From Nicotiana tabacum (Eukaryota; Streptophyta; Magnoliopsida; Solanales; Solanaceae): DNA of 64,000 bases. The position numbers and the translations under genes are program-made. Position 1 is the first letter of the stretch; the number at the start of each line of letters is the position of its first letter. The stretch spans positions 45,114,806-45,178,805 of the forward strand of contig NC_134095.1 in assembly GCF_000715075.1 (NCBI RefSeq). The letters run 5' to 3'. Of the stretch, positions 55,540 to 64,000 are shown in pieces. The notes below the pieces were generated by a model that did no database searches, was not told the DNA's origin, and was given only the letters and a program-made list of their open reading frames with translations.

Positions 55540-57215
55540 AACTGCTGGGGATAACACTGTTGGGGAATTATTTACTTACCTGTTGGGGGATAATACTACT
55601 AGGGGAATCTCCTTTCTTCCCCTTTTTTTCCAAAAATACTTCCTTCAAAACTTTTATTTTTTCTCAACATTGCTGGGGATAAAAATGTTATCAGCTGGGG
55701 ATAACGCTATCGAGGATAACACTGCTGGGGGATTTTGATTCCTTCAAAACTAGTGCTTCACTCTTCTGAAGGCTGCTGGGAATGACACTGGCCTTTTGCT
55801 TTTTCCGAGCACAAGTTTCATCCTTTTGTTCTGTCCGCTGGGGGACAACTTCCTTCATTAAAACTTGTTATGCTGGGGGTAACACTGGTTCAAAGATCAC
55901 TTCCCTTGAGACTGGTGTTATCTTTATTCTTCCCCAAATGGGTACCTGACTTCCAGAAAATTTTTCTAAATGAAAGGAAAATTTTCTGCCCTAGTTTGAT
56001 AATCTCCCTTGTGGCATGCATTTCCGTCATCAATGCCATTTTCTTTACCTGTTTCAAATCAAACAAAATTTGTTAGTTTAAAATGTGGTGGTTGGTTGTG
56101 ATACTCCTACTAGGGATGGCTTTTCCCTTTCTCCTGCTCTGCATTCCATTACACTTATCAAAACTTGCTTGGGATGATATTATTTGTTGGGGATGATATT
56201 CCTGCTGGTCTTAGAACGACTTGCCCTGCTTTGCGTCGTTCGGCTATCTTGAAACTTGGGCGATAACTTCCGACCTTATTGTCGATTCCTTATTCACCAA
56301 CCTCTCAACGTTGTTTTCCATCTGACCATGTATCTTTTCCATTATAGCTGATTCCCCTTGAGGATTTTGCAATGTTTTGCTGATAAACCACATTCTTTGT
56401 TCATTCGTGTCACTGAAAACAACCTTTTCTGCTGGGGATATCCCTCTTCTTTTGTGGCATAGCTCGGAAACTGGCATTTCCACGACCTTTTAGTCTCACA
56501 TGAATTTCCCAAATCATGCCCATTGCTCTCTTTGTTGTTCTTTCTTGATTTGTCCACGGGCGTTGGCCTTGAGGTCTATAACCTTTGATTTTGGCGGGGG
56601 TATCCCTCTTGACACTCGTCCATCCTTTTGTCAATTCCCTCTTGCTGGGGATATCTTTCTTGACATTGGCCTCGCGCTTGTTCCTTGCTGACTATACCAC
56701 TTGGATGTACTAGTCAGATCACGTCTTGCATAATTGAAAAGTTGATGGTAGATTTTGAAGTCATTTCTCACTTTGTCTGACCAAACAGACTCTACTGGGG
56801 AATTTTTTCTATGAAAGGAGAAAGATAAAAAGGAACAGAATAAAAGACAAAGGAAAGAGATGACTCTCTAACGAGGAAACTATAAAATAAAAACCTATCA
56901 AATGCGGATACCAACTCTAATGGTCATGACATGCACATATGGCCTATCCTCCGTCGTTAATCGCCTTTCACAACTTTCGTCTGGTGATTTCCATCTGATT
57001 CTCATTCTTTATTCGACTTGTAGTGCCCGAAGGGTTTTCACTGTCAAGCCTCTCTCATTTTGGTTTTTCTCTCAGCTTTCATCGCCTTATGGTGCCCGTG
57101 AAGATTTTCACCGATAAGACTCTCTCATTTGTATCACTTTCTAGCTGGGGATTGGGGTGTTATCGCTAGACTCTCTCATATTTTTTTTTCTGCTGGGATC
57201 AGAGTCTTTTCTGCT
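55540..57215 (+). repeat. Dispersed CTGCTGGGGATAACACT repeats
   Basis: About 12 variants of CTGCTGGGGATA are scattered here (near 55545, 55670, 55695, 55725, 55775, 55838, 55873, 56195, 56431, 56645, 56795 and 57143), with TTCCTTC-rich text between. In element sense they read TATCCCCAGCAG. Confidence 0.75.
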
Positions 57216-57497
57216 GGATATCAGAGTGTTCTCTGGTAAGACTCTCTAATTTGTCTAACTTGGCATTTTTTGAAGACTGATCAGAAGGTCTTTCTTTGGA
57301 CTGTAATGTAGGATTTTGGATAGGCTAAAAAAAGGGTTTTTAAAAGCTCAAAACAAATCGATTTGGGTTCAAAATTTATAACCTTCGGAACCGAATTTCT
57401 TTACATCAAGCACAACTTCTGCCCCAGTTTCTTGCTTGGGGATTTTTATTTTTGTTACACTATGTTACACTATGCACACTATGACCGAGCCGTGAAG

Positions 57498-57540
57498 CGC
57501 CTACGTATCCTCTTTGAGGAATCAGGTCAAACGTAGTTCC
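57498..57540 (+). other. Hairpin module, copy C
   Basis: GCCTACGTATCCTC, loop TTT, GAGGAATCAGG, ACGTAGTTCC. Outer arms CTACG/CGTAG; inner arms TCCTC/GAGGA. Confidence 0.75.
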
Positions 57541-58471
57541 CAATTCCTTTGTTTTCTTCTGACTTTCTTTTGTTTTTTATCATTTTTTCTTTTCTTTTCT
57601 TTTTTTCTCTTTTGTTGTTTTTGTTGCTTTCTTTTTCCCTTTTTTTTCCACGTTTGTGTTTCTAACCTTTACTGCTGATTCCGAATGAGGGGTATGAAAG
57701 AAAATAAATAAGGCTCAAAAGGGGTAACGAAGGATAAAGTGTTTAGGTAGCAGAACAAAATGCCTTCGTCATTCCAGTCTTCAAAACATGCCAAATGCAA
57801 ACAACACAATTAAATAAAGATTTGTAGCCTCTTCTGATGGTGCTGGACTTGACAATTATATTCACACATTTGCTTTTTCATTTGTCATCTCTAAAGCACC
57901 GTTTGGCAACACTCTCACTCTCATTATCATGAACGACCCTCATGTCAATTTGGCGAATCTTGCCTTTAACGGTTTTCTTTATGTTTTACTTGCTCCAGTT
58001 CCACATGACTCGAGCTCCGAATAATTTCAAATCGTCCTTATTTCTTTTAAATGTTCCAATCACCTCTCAATGGTTTTATGATTAATTTTTTAAGATTAGG
58101 CCCAAACTGTGTGCGCATGTCATGTCACTAGAATCGACGCTGAACAAAATGATAAAAGAACTAAACAAAAAGATGACTGGAAATAATAAAAGACCGGATT
58201 TTGCATTAGACTAACGGTGAAATGGTTTGAATAACAAAACAAATAAAACAACTGGGGTACAACCTAGGAACAAACCTAAAACGAACCTAGACAATACTAA
58301 ACAAACCATTATGACAAAAATGGAAGGATAAGAGGGTTTGACACAAGAAAATATCTGGATTACAACCCTGCAAATAACCCGGACAACAGAAATGATAGCA
58401 AAATGAACCACAAAAACTCTTCCCTGACCAACAAAGAAAGGAGTGTCTTTCCAATTGCCAAGCTTGGCATC
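57541..58471. other. Tat-2 internal noncoding stretch left of gag
   Basis: This holds T-rich low-complexity sequence (57550-57650), then unremarkable sequence. In an autonomous relative pol would follow gag here. I see no RT, integrase or protease motif in any frame. Confidence 0.7.
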
Positions 58472-59424
58472 TTAGCCACTGAATTCGGCATCAACATTAC
58501 TGGGACCTCCACCTGCTTCCATCTTGTTGTTCTTAACAAATTGCTTTTGGGTTCTCTTCACGGGCTCGTTCTTAAGAGCCACATCTGATGGCACTGAGAA
58601 CTCTGCAACGCGCGGACCTCCGAGGATCTCAGAAGACTTCTCATATTCCTTTTCAAAACAAGTCAGATTCGACATATGCATCTCATTACGACTAGGCGAC
58701 GGACTTTGGCTAGTGTCTGTTGCATCTGGATTTTGCATGACAATGTCACCTGCATCAATAAGCTTCTGAATTGCTTTCTTTAGCTTCCAACACTTCTCTG
58801 TGTCATGCCCCGGGTTATTTGATCAATATGCGCACCTTTGAGAAAAATCAAGCTTCTTTGACAGAGGGTTTGGCATTTTTATCTGAATCGGCTTCAACAT
58901 GTCCAATTACTTCAACTTTTGGAACAAATCGGCATATGATCCTCCAACAGGGGTGAAAGCCTTTTCTTTTTTCAGCAACCTCTCCTTCTTAAATGCTTGA
59001 TTGGGCCGGAAACCTGATCGAGAGGGCTTTCGGTAGGCTCGTGAGGGTGGATAAGCATTTTGTGGAGCTGGGTACTGGGAAAGTGAAGCATGTTTTTGGG
59101 CGTCCCGTGTAGAGAAGTAGTGTTGGGAGGGGAGTAACGTTGACGAGTGATGGAGCTACTCGGGTGGTTGGGAAAGCTATCATAAGTGGGTTGAGATGGA
59201 GAGTATGGGGGATCATCCGTTATGGTGTTGGGTGCTTGGGTAAGGACAAAGTTCAAGAAGCTAGGCGGTGGCGGAGGTGGTGCTTTCCTAGTCATCCATG
59301 CTTGATACATGTCTACCACATGCTGTCTCAACATTTTTACCTCTTCTACCAACCCATAGTCCTGTTCAACCAACCGCTTTCGGGCATCGGTATCAACCCA
59401 CTTAGCTCTGTTGTTCTCTGCCAT
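58472..59424 (-). pseudogene. Tat-2 gag remnant with central deletion
   Basis: ATG at 59424 opens MAENNRAKWVDTDARKRLVE, with a coiled-coil-like segment (LVEEVKMLRQHVVDMYQAWM), then PPPPPP and a proline/serine-rich part. At about 59030 the frame changes. The other frame carries FRPNQAFKKERLLKKEKAFT, PVGGSYADLFQKLK, MPNPLSKKLDFSQRCAY and NNPGHDTEKCWKLKKAIQKL, the C-terminal Gag region with the start of a zinc-knuckle-like Cys/His pattern. It ends at 58472 after NPDATDTSQSPS and a charged tail. The capsid domain that normally lies between the two halves is missing. Stops at about 58972, 58900 and 58835. Confidence 0.8.
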
Positions 59425-59707
59425 TGTCTTTTGCCTTTGTGTTGCAGGGAAGCGTTACTTTCAGAACCACAACCAACCACCTTTCTAAAGATTTTAAAAG
59501 GGAACAAAAATGAGAGCAACCGTTTAGCGTTAGGGTTTTTAACAGATAGGAAAAAACACACATTGACGATGCAATGCAACTAAGCAGTTAACCCTTTCTA
59601 TTATGCATTTGCTTCGGTTATGTGTGTCATCCAGGCTTCTTGTAATTGTGCTACCTTTTTTTTATTCTTTTCTCTTTTTTTTGTTGTGGTCGAATCTTAT
59701 GGAGATT

Positions 59708-59752
59708 GCCTACGTATCATGACCCCGCATGAATCAAACCTTGCGTAGTTCG
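59708..59752 (+). other. Hairpin module, copy D
   Basis: GCCTACGTATCATG, loop ACCCCG, CATGAATCAAACC, GCGTAGTTCGG. Outer arms CTACG/CGTAG; inner arms TCATG/CATGA. Confidence 0.75.
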
Positions 59753-60417
59753 GACACATAAAAGGTAAACAACAATAAAATATTTTTGGAATCACTTAAA
59801 GACGAACAACAGACTCGAAAGTCAAACGGCCCACATTCTCTAATCAAAAGAAATACAAACTCAAGCAAAATAAAATGACAGATTCTTTCCCCTATATGCC
59901 GATTTCGACCAAACGACTATTTTTGCAAACGTGACCCCTTCCCAATTTCACATGAATTTTGAGGTCAGGAAGATTATTTTATGACACTTCACAAACTTGT
60001 ATGTTCTTTTACGAAAATAGCCTTTTGACAATTGAAAGATACTCTAAGGCTATCTCGGCAAGAACGGTTTAAGACACCGCCGAAACTGGCTCGGCTTAAA
60101 AAAATCTAAACGGTATTCTTGACCACTGACTCTTTTTCTTATTATTTTCAAATTAAAATAAAAGACGGGGTTTTGCCAACGCAGCCTTTCGGCGCCTCGG
60201 GGACGAAGATTTTAAAGCTGTATTAGCTAACCAACCAAAATCCTAAAAACATGATCAAAGGTGGTCGTTTATGCAAAGTTAGCCTTCCGGCGTCCTTTTT
60301 GGGAATATTCGGCTATTTCTGACAAAACAGCATCACCCAACTCTATGACGAAAAATTAAATTTTTTGACATTTTTGGCTATTTTTGCAAAAAGGGGAGGT
60401 TGGACCCGATGAGGGTT

Positions 60418-60460
60418 GCCTACGTATCTCACATCCGGTGAGAATCAAACCGGCTTAGTT
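60418..60460 (+). other. Hairpin module, copy E
   Basis: GCCTACGTATCTCAC, loop ATCCG, GTGAGAATCAAACCGG, CTTAGTTCGG. Inner arms TCTCAC/GTGAGA; outer arm CTTAG has one mismatch to CTACG. Confidence 0.7.
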
Positions 60461-60955
60461 CGGGCCGATCGGGGATAAAGAAAATAAACTAACTCTTTTT
60501 TTTCCGAATAAAATACTTACAAAGAAGAAAGAAAATATTTTTGGATTTCGATTTGTTTGTTTGTCTTTTTTTTCTTTTTTTTAAAAAAAAACTTTTGAAG
60601 AGAAAGACGTCTAAAGAAATCTTTTTTGAATTTTAACTTCTTTTTCTTTTTCTTTTTTTTTTTTGGAAATTTCGAAAGAAAAACTTCTAAAGAAAAAAGG
60701 AAATATTTTTGGACTACTACTCTGAATTTATGAAAGAAATACTACAAGAGGAAAGAAAAAATATTTTTGAATCTTGAATTTCTTTTGAATTTTTAAACAA
60801 ATATTTTTGGATTTCGAGAGAGATTAAAAGGAAATATTTTTGTATTATTTTTTTTAAAAAATTGAGGTCTAAAAGAAAGACTTTCTAAAGAAGCGAGTAA
60901 TGGAAAATATTTTTGGATTTTTTTTGAATATGGTGGGCCGGAACCGAAGAGGTTT

Positions 60956-61000
60956 GCCTACGTATCTCACATCCGGTGAGAATCAGACTGGCGTAGTTCG
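60956..61000 (+). other. Hairpin module, copy F
   Basis: GCCTACGTATCTCAC, loop ATCCG, GTGAGAATCAGACTGG, CGTAGTTCG. Inner arms TCTCAC/GTGAGA (6 bp) and outer arms CTACG/CGTAG (5 bp). Confidence 0.75.
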
Positions 61001-61763
61001 CCCAACATAAACTAAACTTGTAAACAAGACTCCTTTCTTTTGTTTTTCAAATAAATCAAACTAAAAAAGACAATTTTTTTTTCATTTTTCAAAATTTCGA
61101 CAGGCTTTTGACACTACTTGGATATTGGTTTTATTTTTCTAAAATTAAGTAGTTATCTCCCTACACTGCTATTTTTCTTTTTCTCTTTTTCACAATTTTT
61201 CAAAAATTCCTGATTTCAGAAGCCGGTTAGCATGCAGATCTGAAGCAAATAAATGTGCAAAACAAACATGATGCAGCAGGATGGTCTTTTTTCATTTCAG
61301 GTTGCTTGTCCTAGACGGACCCAACCCCTGTGTTGAATCCCCTAAGTCAAATGCAACATGATGCAAATAAACGTTCCTACTAGGGATCCGGCATGAAGTC
61401 AAGTTATTCTAGGTTCAACCTAGGTATATGTTCTAGACAATGTACCCGAGCGGACAACTCGAGTTGAGGAAGGAGCTCCTTTCCGGGAACCAAAAGGCCA
61501 GCCGGCTTAGAAACTTTCCGAGCCTCTTTTATTTCAGGGTATGACACTAACAGAATAGGGAGTCTCAACCAGTAAGCACATCCCCGGAGGTGAGAAGAGA
61601 AGGTTCCGGCACAGTATATATGTACAGTTCAAATAATATCAACGCGGTAAAAGCAACATTTAGCACATTGGGCCCAAACATGTAACAAAATCAGATAAAA
61701 CCAAATATAACAATTTATCTAAGCTCGAACTTCTAACCCTGAACCAGTGGTTCTAGGATTTTA

Positions 61764-61781
61764 TCCTCAGCAAAGTCGCTA
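61764..61781 (-). other. Primer-binding site of Tat-2 (tRNA-Arg-like, diverged)
   Basis: Minus-strand TAGCGACTTTGCTGAGGA begins four bases after the LTR end. The Tat/Ogre consensus by recall is TGGCGACTCTGCTGGGGA; three positions differ here. Confidence 0.7.
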
Positions 61782-61785
61782 GAGC

Positions 61786-64000
61786 TGTCACACCTCCTTT
61801 TTCACCCGCGCCACCGCAAAGGGCGTAGAGGAGAGTTTTTCCAATTAAGGGACAATCGAAACGGGATTTATTTATTTATTTCAGAGTCTCCACTTGGGAG
61901 ATTTATGGTGTCCCAAGTCACCGGATGAATCCCGAATCGAGGAAAAGAATGACTCTGTTTAACAGTCTGCGCACCAGAAATCCGAATAAGGAATTCTGTT
62001 AACCCAGGAGAAGGTGTTAGGCATTCCCGAGTTCCGTGGTTCTAGCACGGTCGCTCAACTGTCATATTCAGCTTGATTATCTGATTTTATACAATTATGA
62101 ACCTACGTGCAAATTTTAACTGTTTACCGCTTTGTTATTATTTATTCAAAGAATTGCAACGTCGTGAGAATGCATCTCGAATTGCGCCACATAAATGTAC
62201 CCGCAATTTTTGATACGTTCCAACTTCGTTGAGATTTGGATTTGGGTCACATAAATGTGCACCCGAGTTTAGGAAAATAACATTATTAAATACGCGCCTA
62301 AAGACTAACGCATTGTTATTTTGAGAAAAGCCGTAAAGTTCGCTATGCGGCCTGTCTCGAAATCTAAGCATTCGAAATAACTATCCGTTGAGGGCCCCGC
62401 AATTTGTGTATTCTTGTTTGTCGAGGCTCGTCTCATTCATTAATTTTTAAAGGAATTTGCAACGTCATATACATGCATCTCGAACCACGTCACAATCAAT
62501 GTACCCGTGATTAGCGACACATTTCAACTCCGTTGAGATTTGGATTTGGGTCACATAAATGTGCACCCGAATTTAAGGAGGTAAATTATTAAAGTACGCG
62601 CCTAAAGAGACTAACGCGCTGTTGTTTTGGGAAAAGGCCGCGAAGTTCGCTAAGCGGCCGATCCCGAGTTCTAAGTAATTAATACGTACATTTGTGAGGG
62701 CCCCGCAATCTGTGCGTTTTGCTAGGTGAGGCTCATCTCATTTATTTTAAAAGGACAATCCTAAAGTGACTACATTTTTATTAAGTTTGTCTCTAAAATA
62801 AAATCTCCAAATTAATTACACGCTTAAAAAAGGGACGTGACTTATTAGTTATTAGTCTAAGACAAATGCAAATGGGAAATTGTAATCGAGCTTGTACAAA
62901 GGGAGATTATTTCGTATCTTATTCTACAAGTGAATATCACCAAAAAATTGAAATTATAAATAGAAATACTGAATTGACGAACAATAATATCAAAAAACGA
63001 AACTGATTACTCTTTACCAATTTTAGACCCACCTTACTAATTTCAGCTCTATTTATTTAACACAAGTGAAATTCAGGAATTCCAAAACACTTTCCTGTTT
63101 CAGCTTGCAGCTGGCCTCTAATATCACAAATTATACTACGAAACAAAACTAAACTAATACGACTATTACATAATCATATTCTAAGATCCAAACAGTCCCG
63201 GTCTAGATTAATTTAACAGTCCAACAAGCTCATTTTTAACCACAGGAATCAGTTACCAGATGCTAACATGTTTTAATAAAAAAAATCTCTCATACAACTC
63301 CGTTTCAGTCCACTTACTACATACTAACAGGGATCTACCTATCATCACTGAAGAATTGAAATACACAAGTCATATTGAAACCAAACCAGAATTTCAACTC
63401 TTCACGTATATTCAAACTTCATGTTTTCAGCTTACAAATGCCAAAGTTATAGTTGTGTACCTGGTATTGCCAATACAAGAAGATGAAGGTCAGCAAAGTA
63501 TTATGTAACACAACAACAATAACAATAACCAGCAACAAACAGCGAACGGAACACCCAATGACAGATTTGAAAACCAACACGATTCCAGCACACTCAACGA
63601 AACAGTATCAACACAAACCAATGCAGACCAGGGATAACAAACTCAAAAAATCCACTTAAAACCTCAGTGAAATCTCAGAAATAACCAACCTCTCCTTTAC
63701 TCTCAGATTACTGAACTTTTAAATGTAAAAATCCGGTCTAGACTCTCTCCCAAAAATCCCTCCTCTCTTAATGTTCAGAAGATCCCCCCTTTTTTGGTCT
63801 TGAAATGACCCTATTTATAACCCAAAACAGGTATGGGCAATATATTTTAATCAATCTTTTTTTAATCTTTTCATCCCATTATGTTTTGTTCCTCACTCTT
63901 TCATGCCTTGTCCCCTACTATATTAAACAATGTATTATTGCCCACTACCACATGTCTTGTCCCCCACCATGTATTAAATAATGTATTATTTTAATATTAT
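61786..64000 (-). mobile_element. 5' LTR of Tat-2 (first 2.2 kb, runs off the window)
   Basis: It starts on plus with TGTCACACCTCC and follows the left LTR with small changes. These include a 4-base gap near 63345 and one fewer copy of the 54-bp repeat. The 300-bp duplication is at 62155-62755. The rest of U3 lies beyond base 64000. Confidence 0.88.
63810..63819 (-). promoter_or_regulatory. TATA box, Tat-2 5' LTR
   Basis: Minus-strand TATAAATAGG, the copy that would drive the element's genomic RNA. Transcripts would start near 63780. Confidence 0.6.

Larger units (their letters stand above)
59425..61763 (-). other. Long Tat-2 leader between PBS and gag
   Basis: About 2.3 kb without coding potential. 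It holds three hairpin modules (D, E, F), at least seven copies of GAAAATATTTTTGGAT-like text (59778, 60534, 60705, 60757, 60798, 60833, 60906) and long A/T runs at 60480-60930. Copies E and F are about 540 bases apart with similar surroundings, so the leader looks like a decayed tandem of larger units. Confidence 0.7.
49683..64000 (-). mobile_element. Non-autonomous Tat-lineage element (Tat-2), pol-less, right LTR cut by the window
   Basis: Minus orientation. The 5' LTR is at the right (61786-64000+), then the primer site (61764-61781), a 2.3 kb leader, a gag remnant (58472-59424), 4.7 kb of repeat-rich 3' UTR, the polypurine tract (53787-53801) and the 3' LTR (49683-53786). The internal region is 8.0 kb with no protease, RT, RNase H or integrase. 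By eye the LTRs differ at about 15 of the first 480 positions (about 3%), so it is the youngest dated insertion here. Confidence 0.88.

Noticed and set aside
1..64000. Endogenous pararetrovirus or other viral integration
   Set aside because: All RT and integrase traces fit Athila, Tat or LINE; no movement-protein or coat-protein motifs of caulimovirids were seen.

Overview
The window is repeat-dense plant nuclear DNA. It is most likely from a Solanaceae genome close to Nicotiana. I base this on a TS-type tRNA-derived SINE, on the LTR families (Tat/Ogre with very long LTRs, Athila with a tRNA-Asp primer site, Tekay/Del chromoviruses with a tRNA-Met primer site), and on Stowaway and hAT MITEs of Solanaceae type. 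The only intact cellular gene I can support is an intronless F-box gene at 37518-38555 (minus), which matches the AUF1 family by recall. Nearly everything else is transposable element in layers.

Layout. 1-24480 is the right flank of a four-deep nest. The 3' end of an Ogre/Tat element (1-5870, plus, 4.67 kb LTR) sits in a Tekay element (5871-8922, minus). That sits in an Athila element (8923-20716, minus: gag, protease, RT, RNase H, integrase, env-like ORF, 5' LTR). That in turn sits in the gag of a second Tekay element (20717-24480, minus). The missing left halves must lie before base 1. 24481-26813 is older sequence with CACTA-like debris, an hAT MITE with a 10-bp direct repeat, Stowaway copies and a TS SINE. 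26814-33472 is a deleted Tat element (plus) that split a Stowaway MITE. It keeps an integrase remnant and a spliced antisense gene with its own TATA box, and an hAT MITE lies in one of that gene's introns. 33693-38762 is low-copy DNA with the F-box gene. 38763-41276 is a probable Helitron in the F-box upstream region. 41455-43163 holds another Stowaway and a foldback element. 43190-49682 is a decayed L1-type LINE split by a solo Tekay LTR (44821-46872, ATTAG duplications). From 49683 to past the end, the LINE is cut by a pol-less Tat element (minus) with LTRs of about 4.1 kb and a central gag deletion.

Observations worth following. (1) A roughly 44-base hairpin module occurs six times in two different Tat elements, and its stems differ in sequence yet remain paired. 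Two copies sit at the same distance from the polypurine tract. (2) The env-like ORF of the Athila element has what looks like its own promoter, 5' exon and intron, in a layout that mirrors the LTR U3. (3) The antisense ORF of the deleted Tat element also has its own TATA box and introns. (4) Repeats in the pol-less Tat element are complementary to its own primer-binding site.

All coding calls in the elements are decayed copies with stops and frameshifts. No rRNA, tRNA gene, CRISPR array or viral integration was seen. Everything was read by eye, so alignments and counts are approximate.
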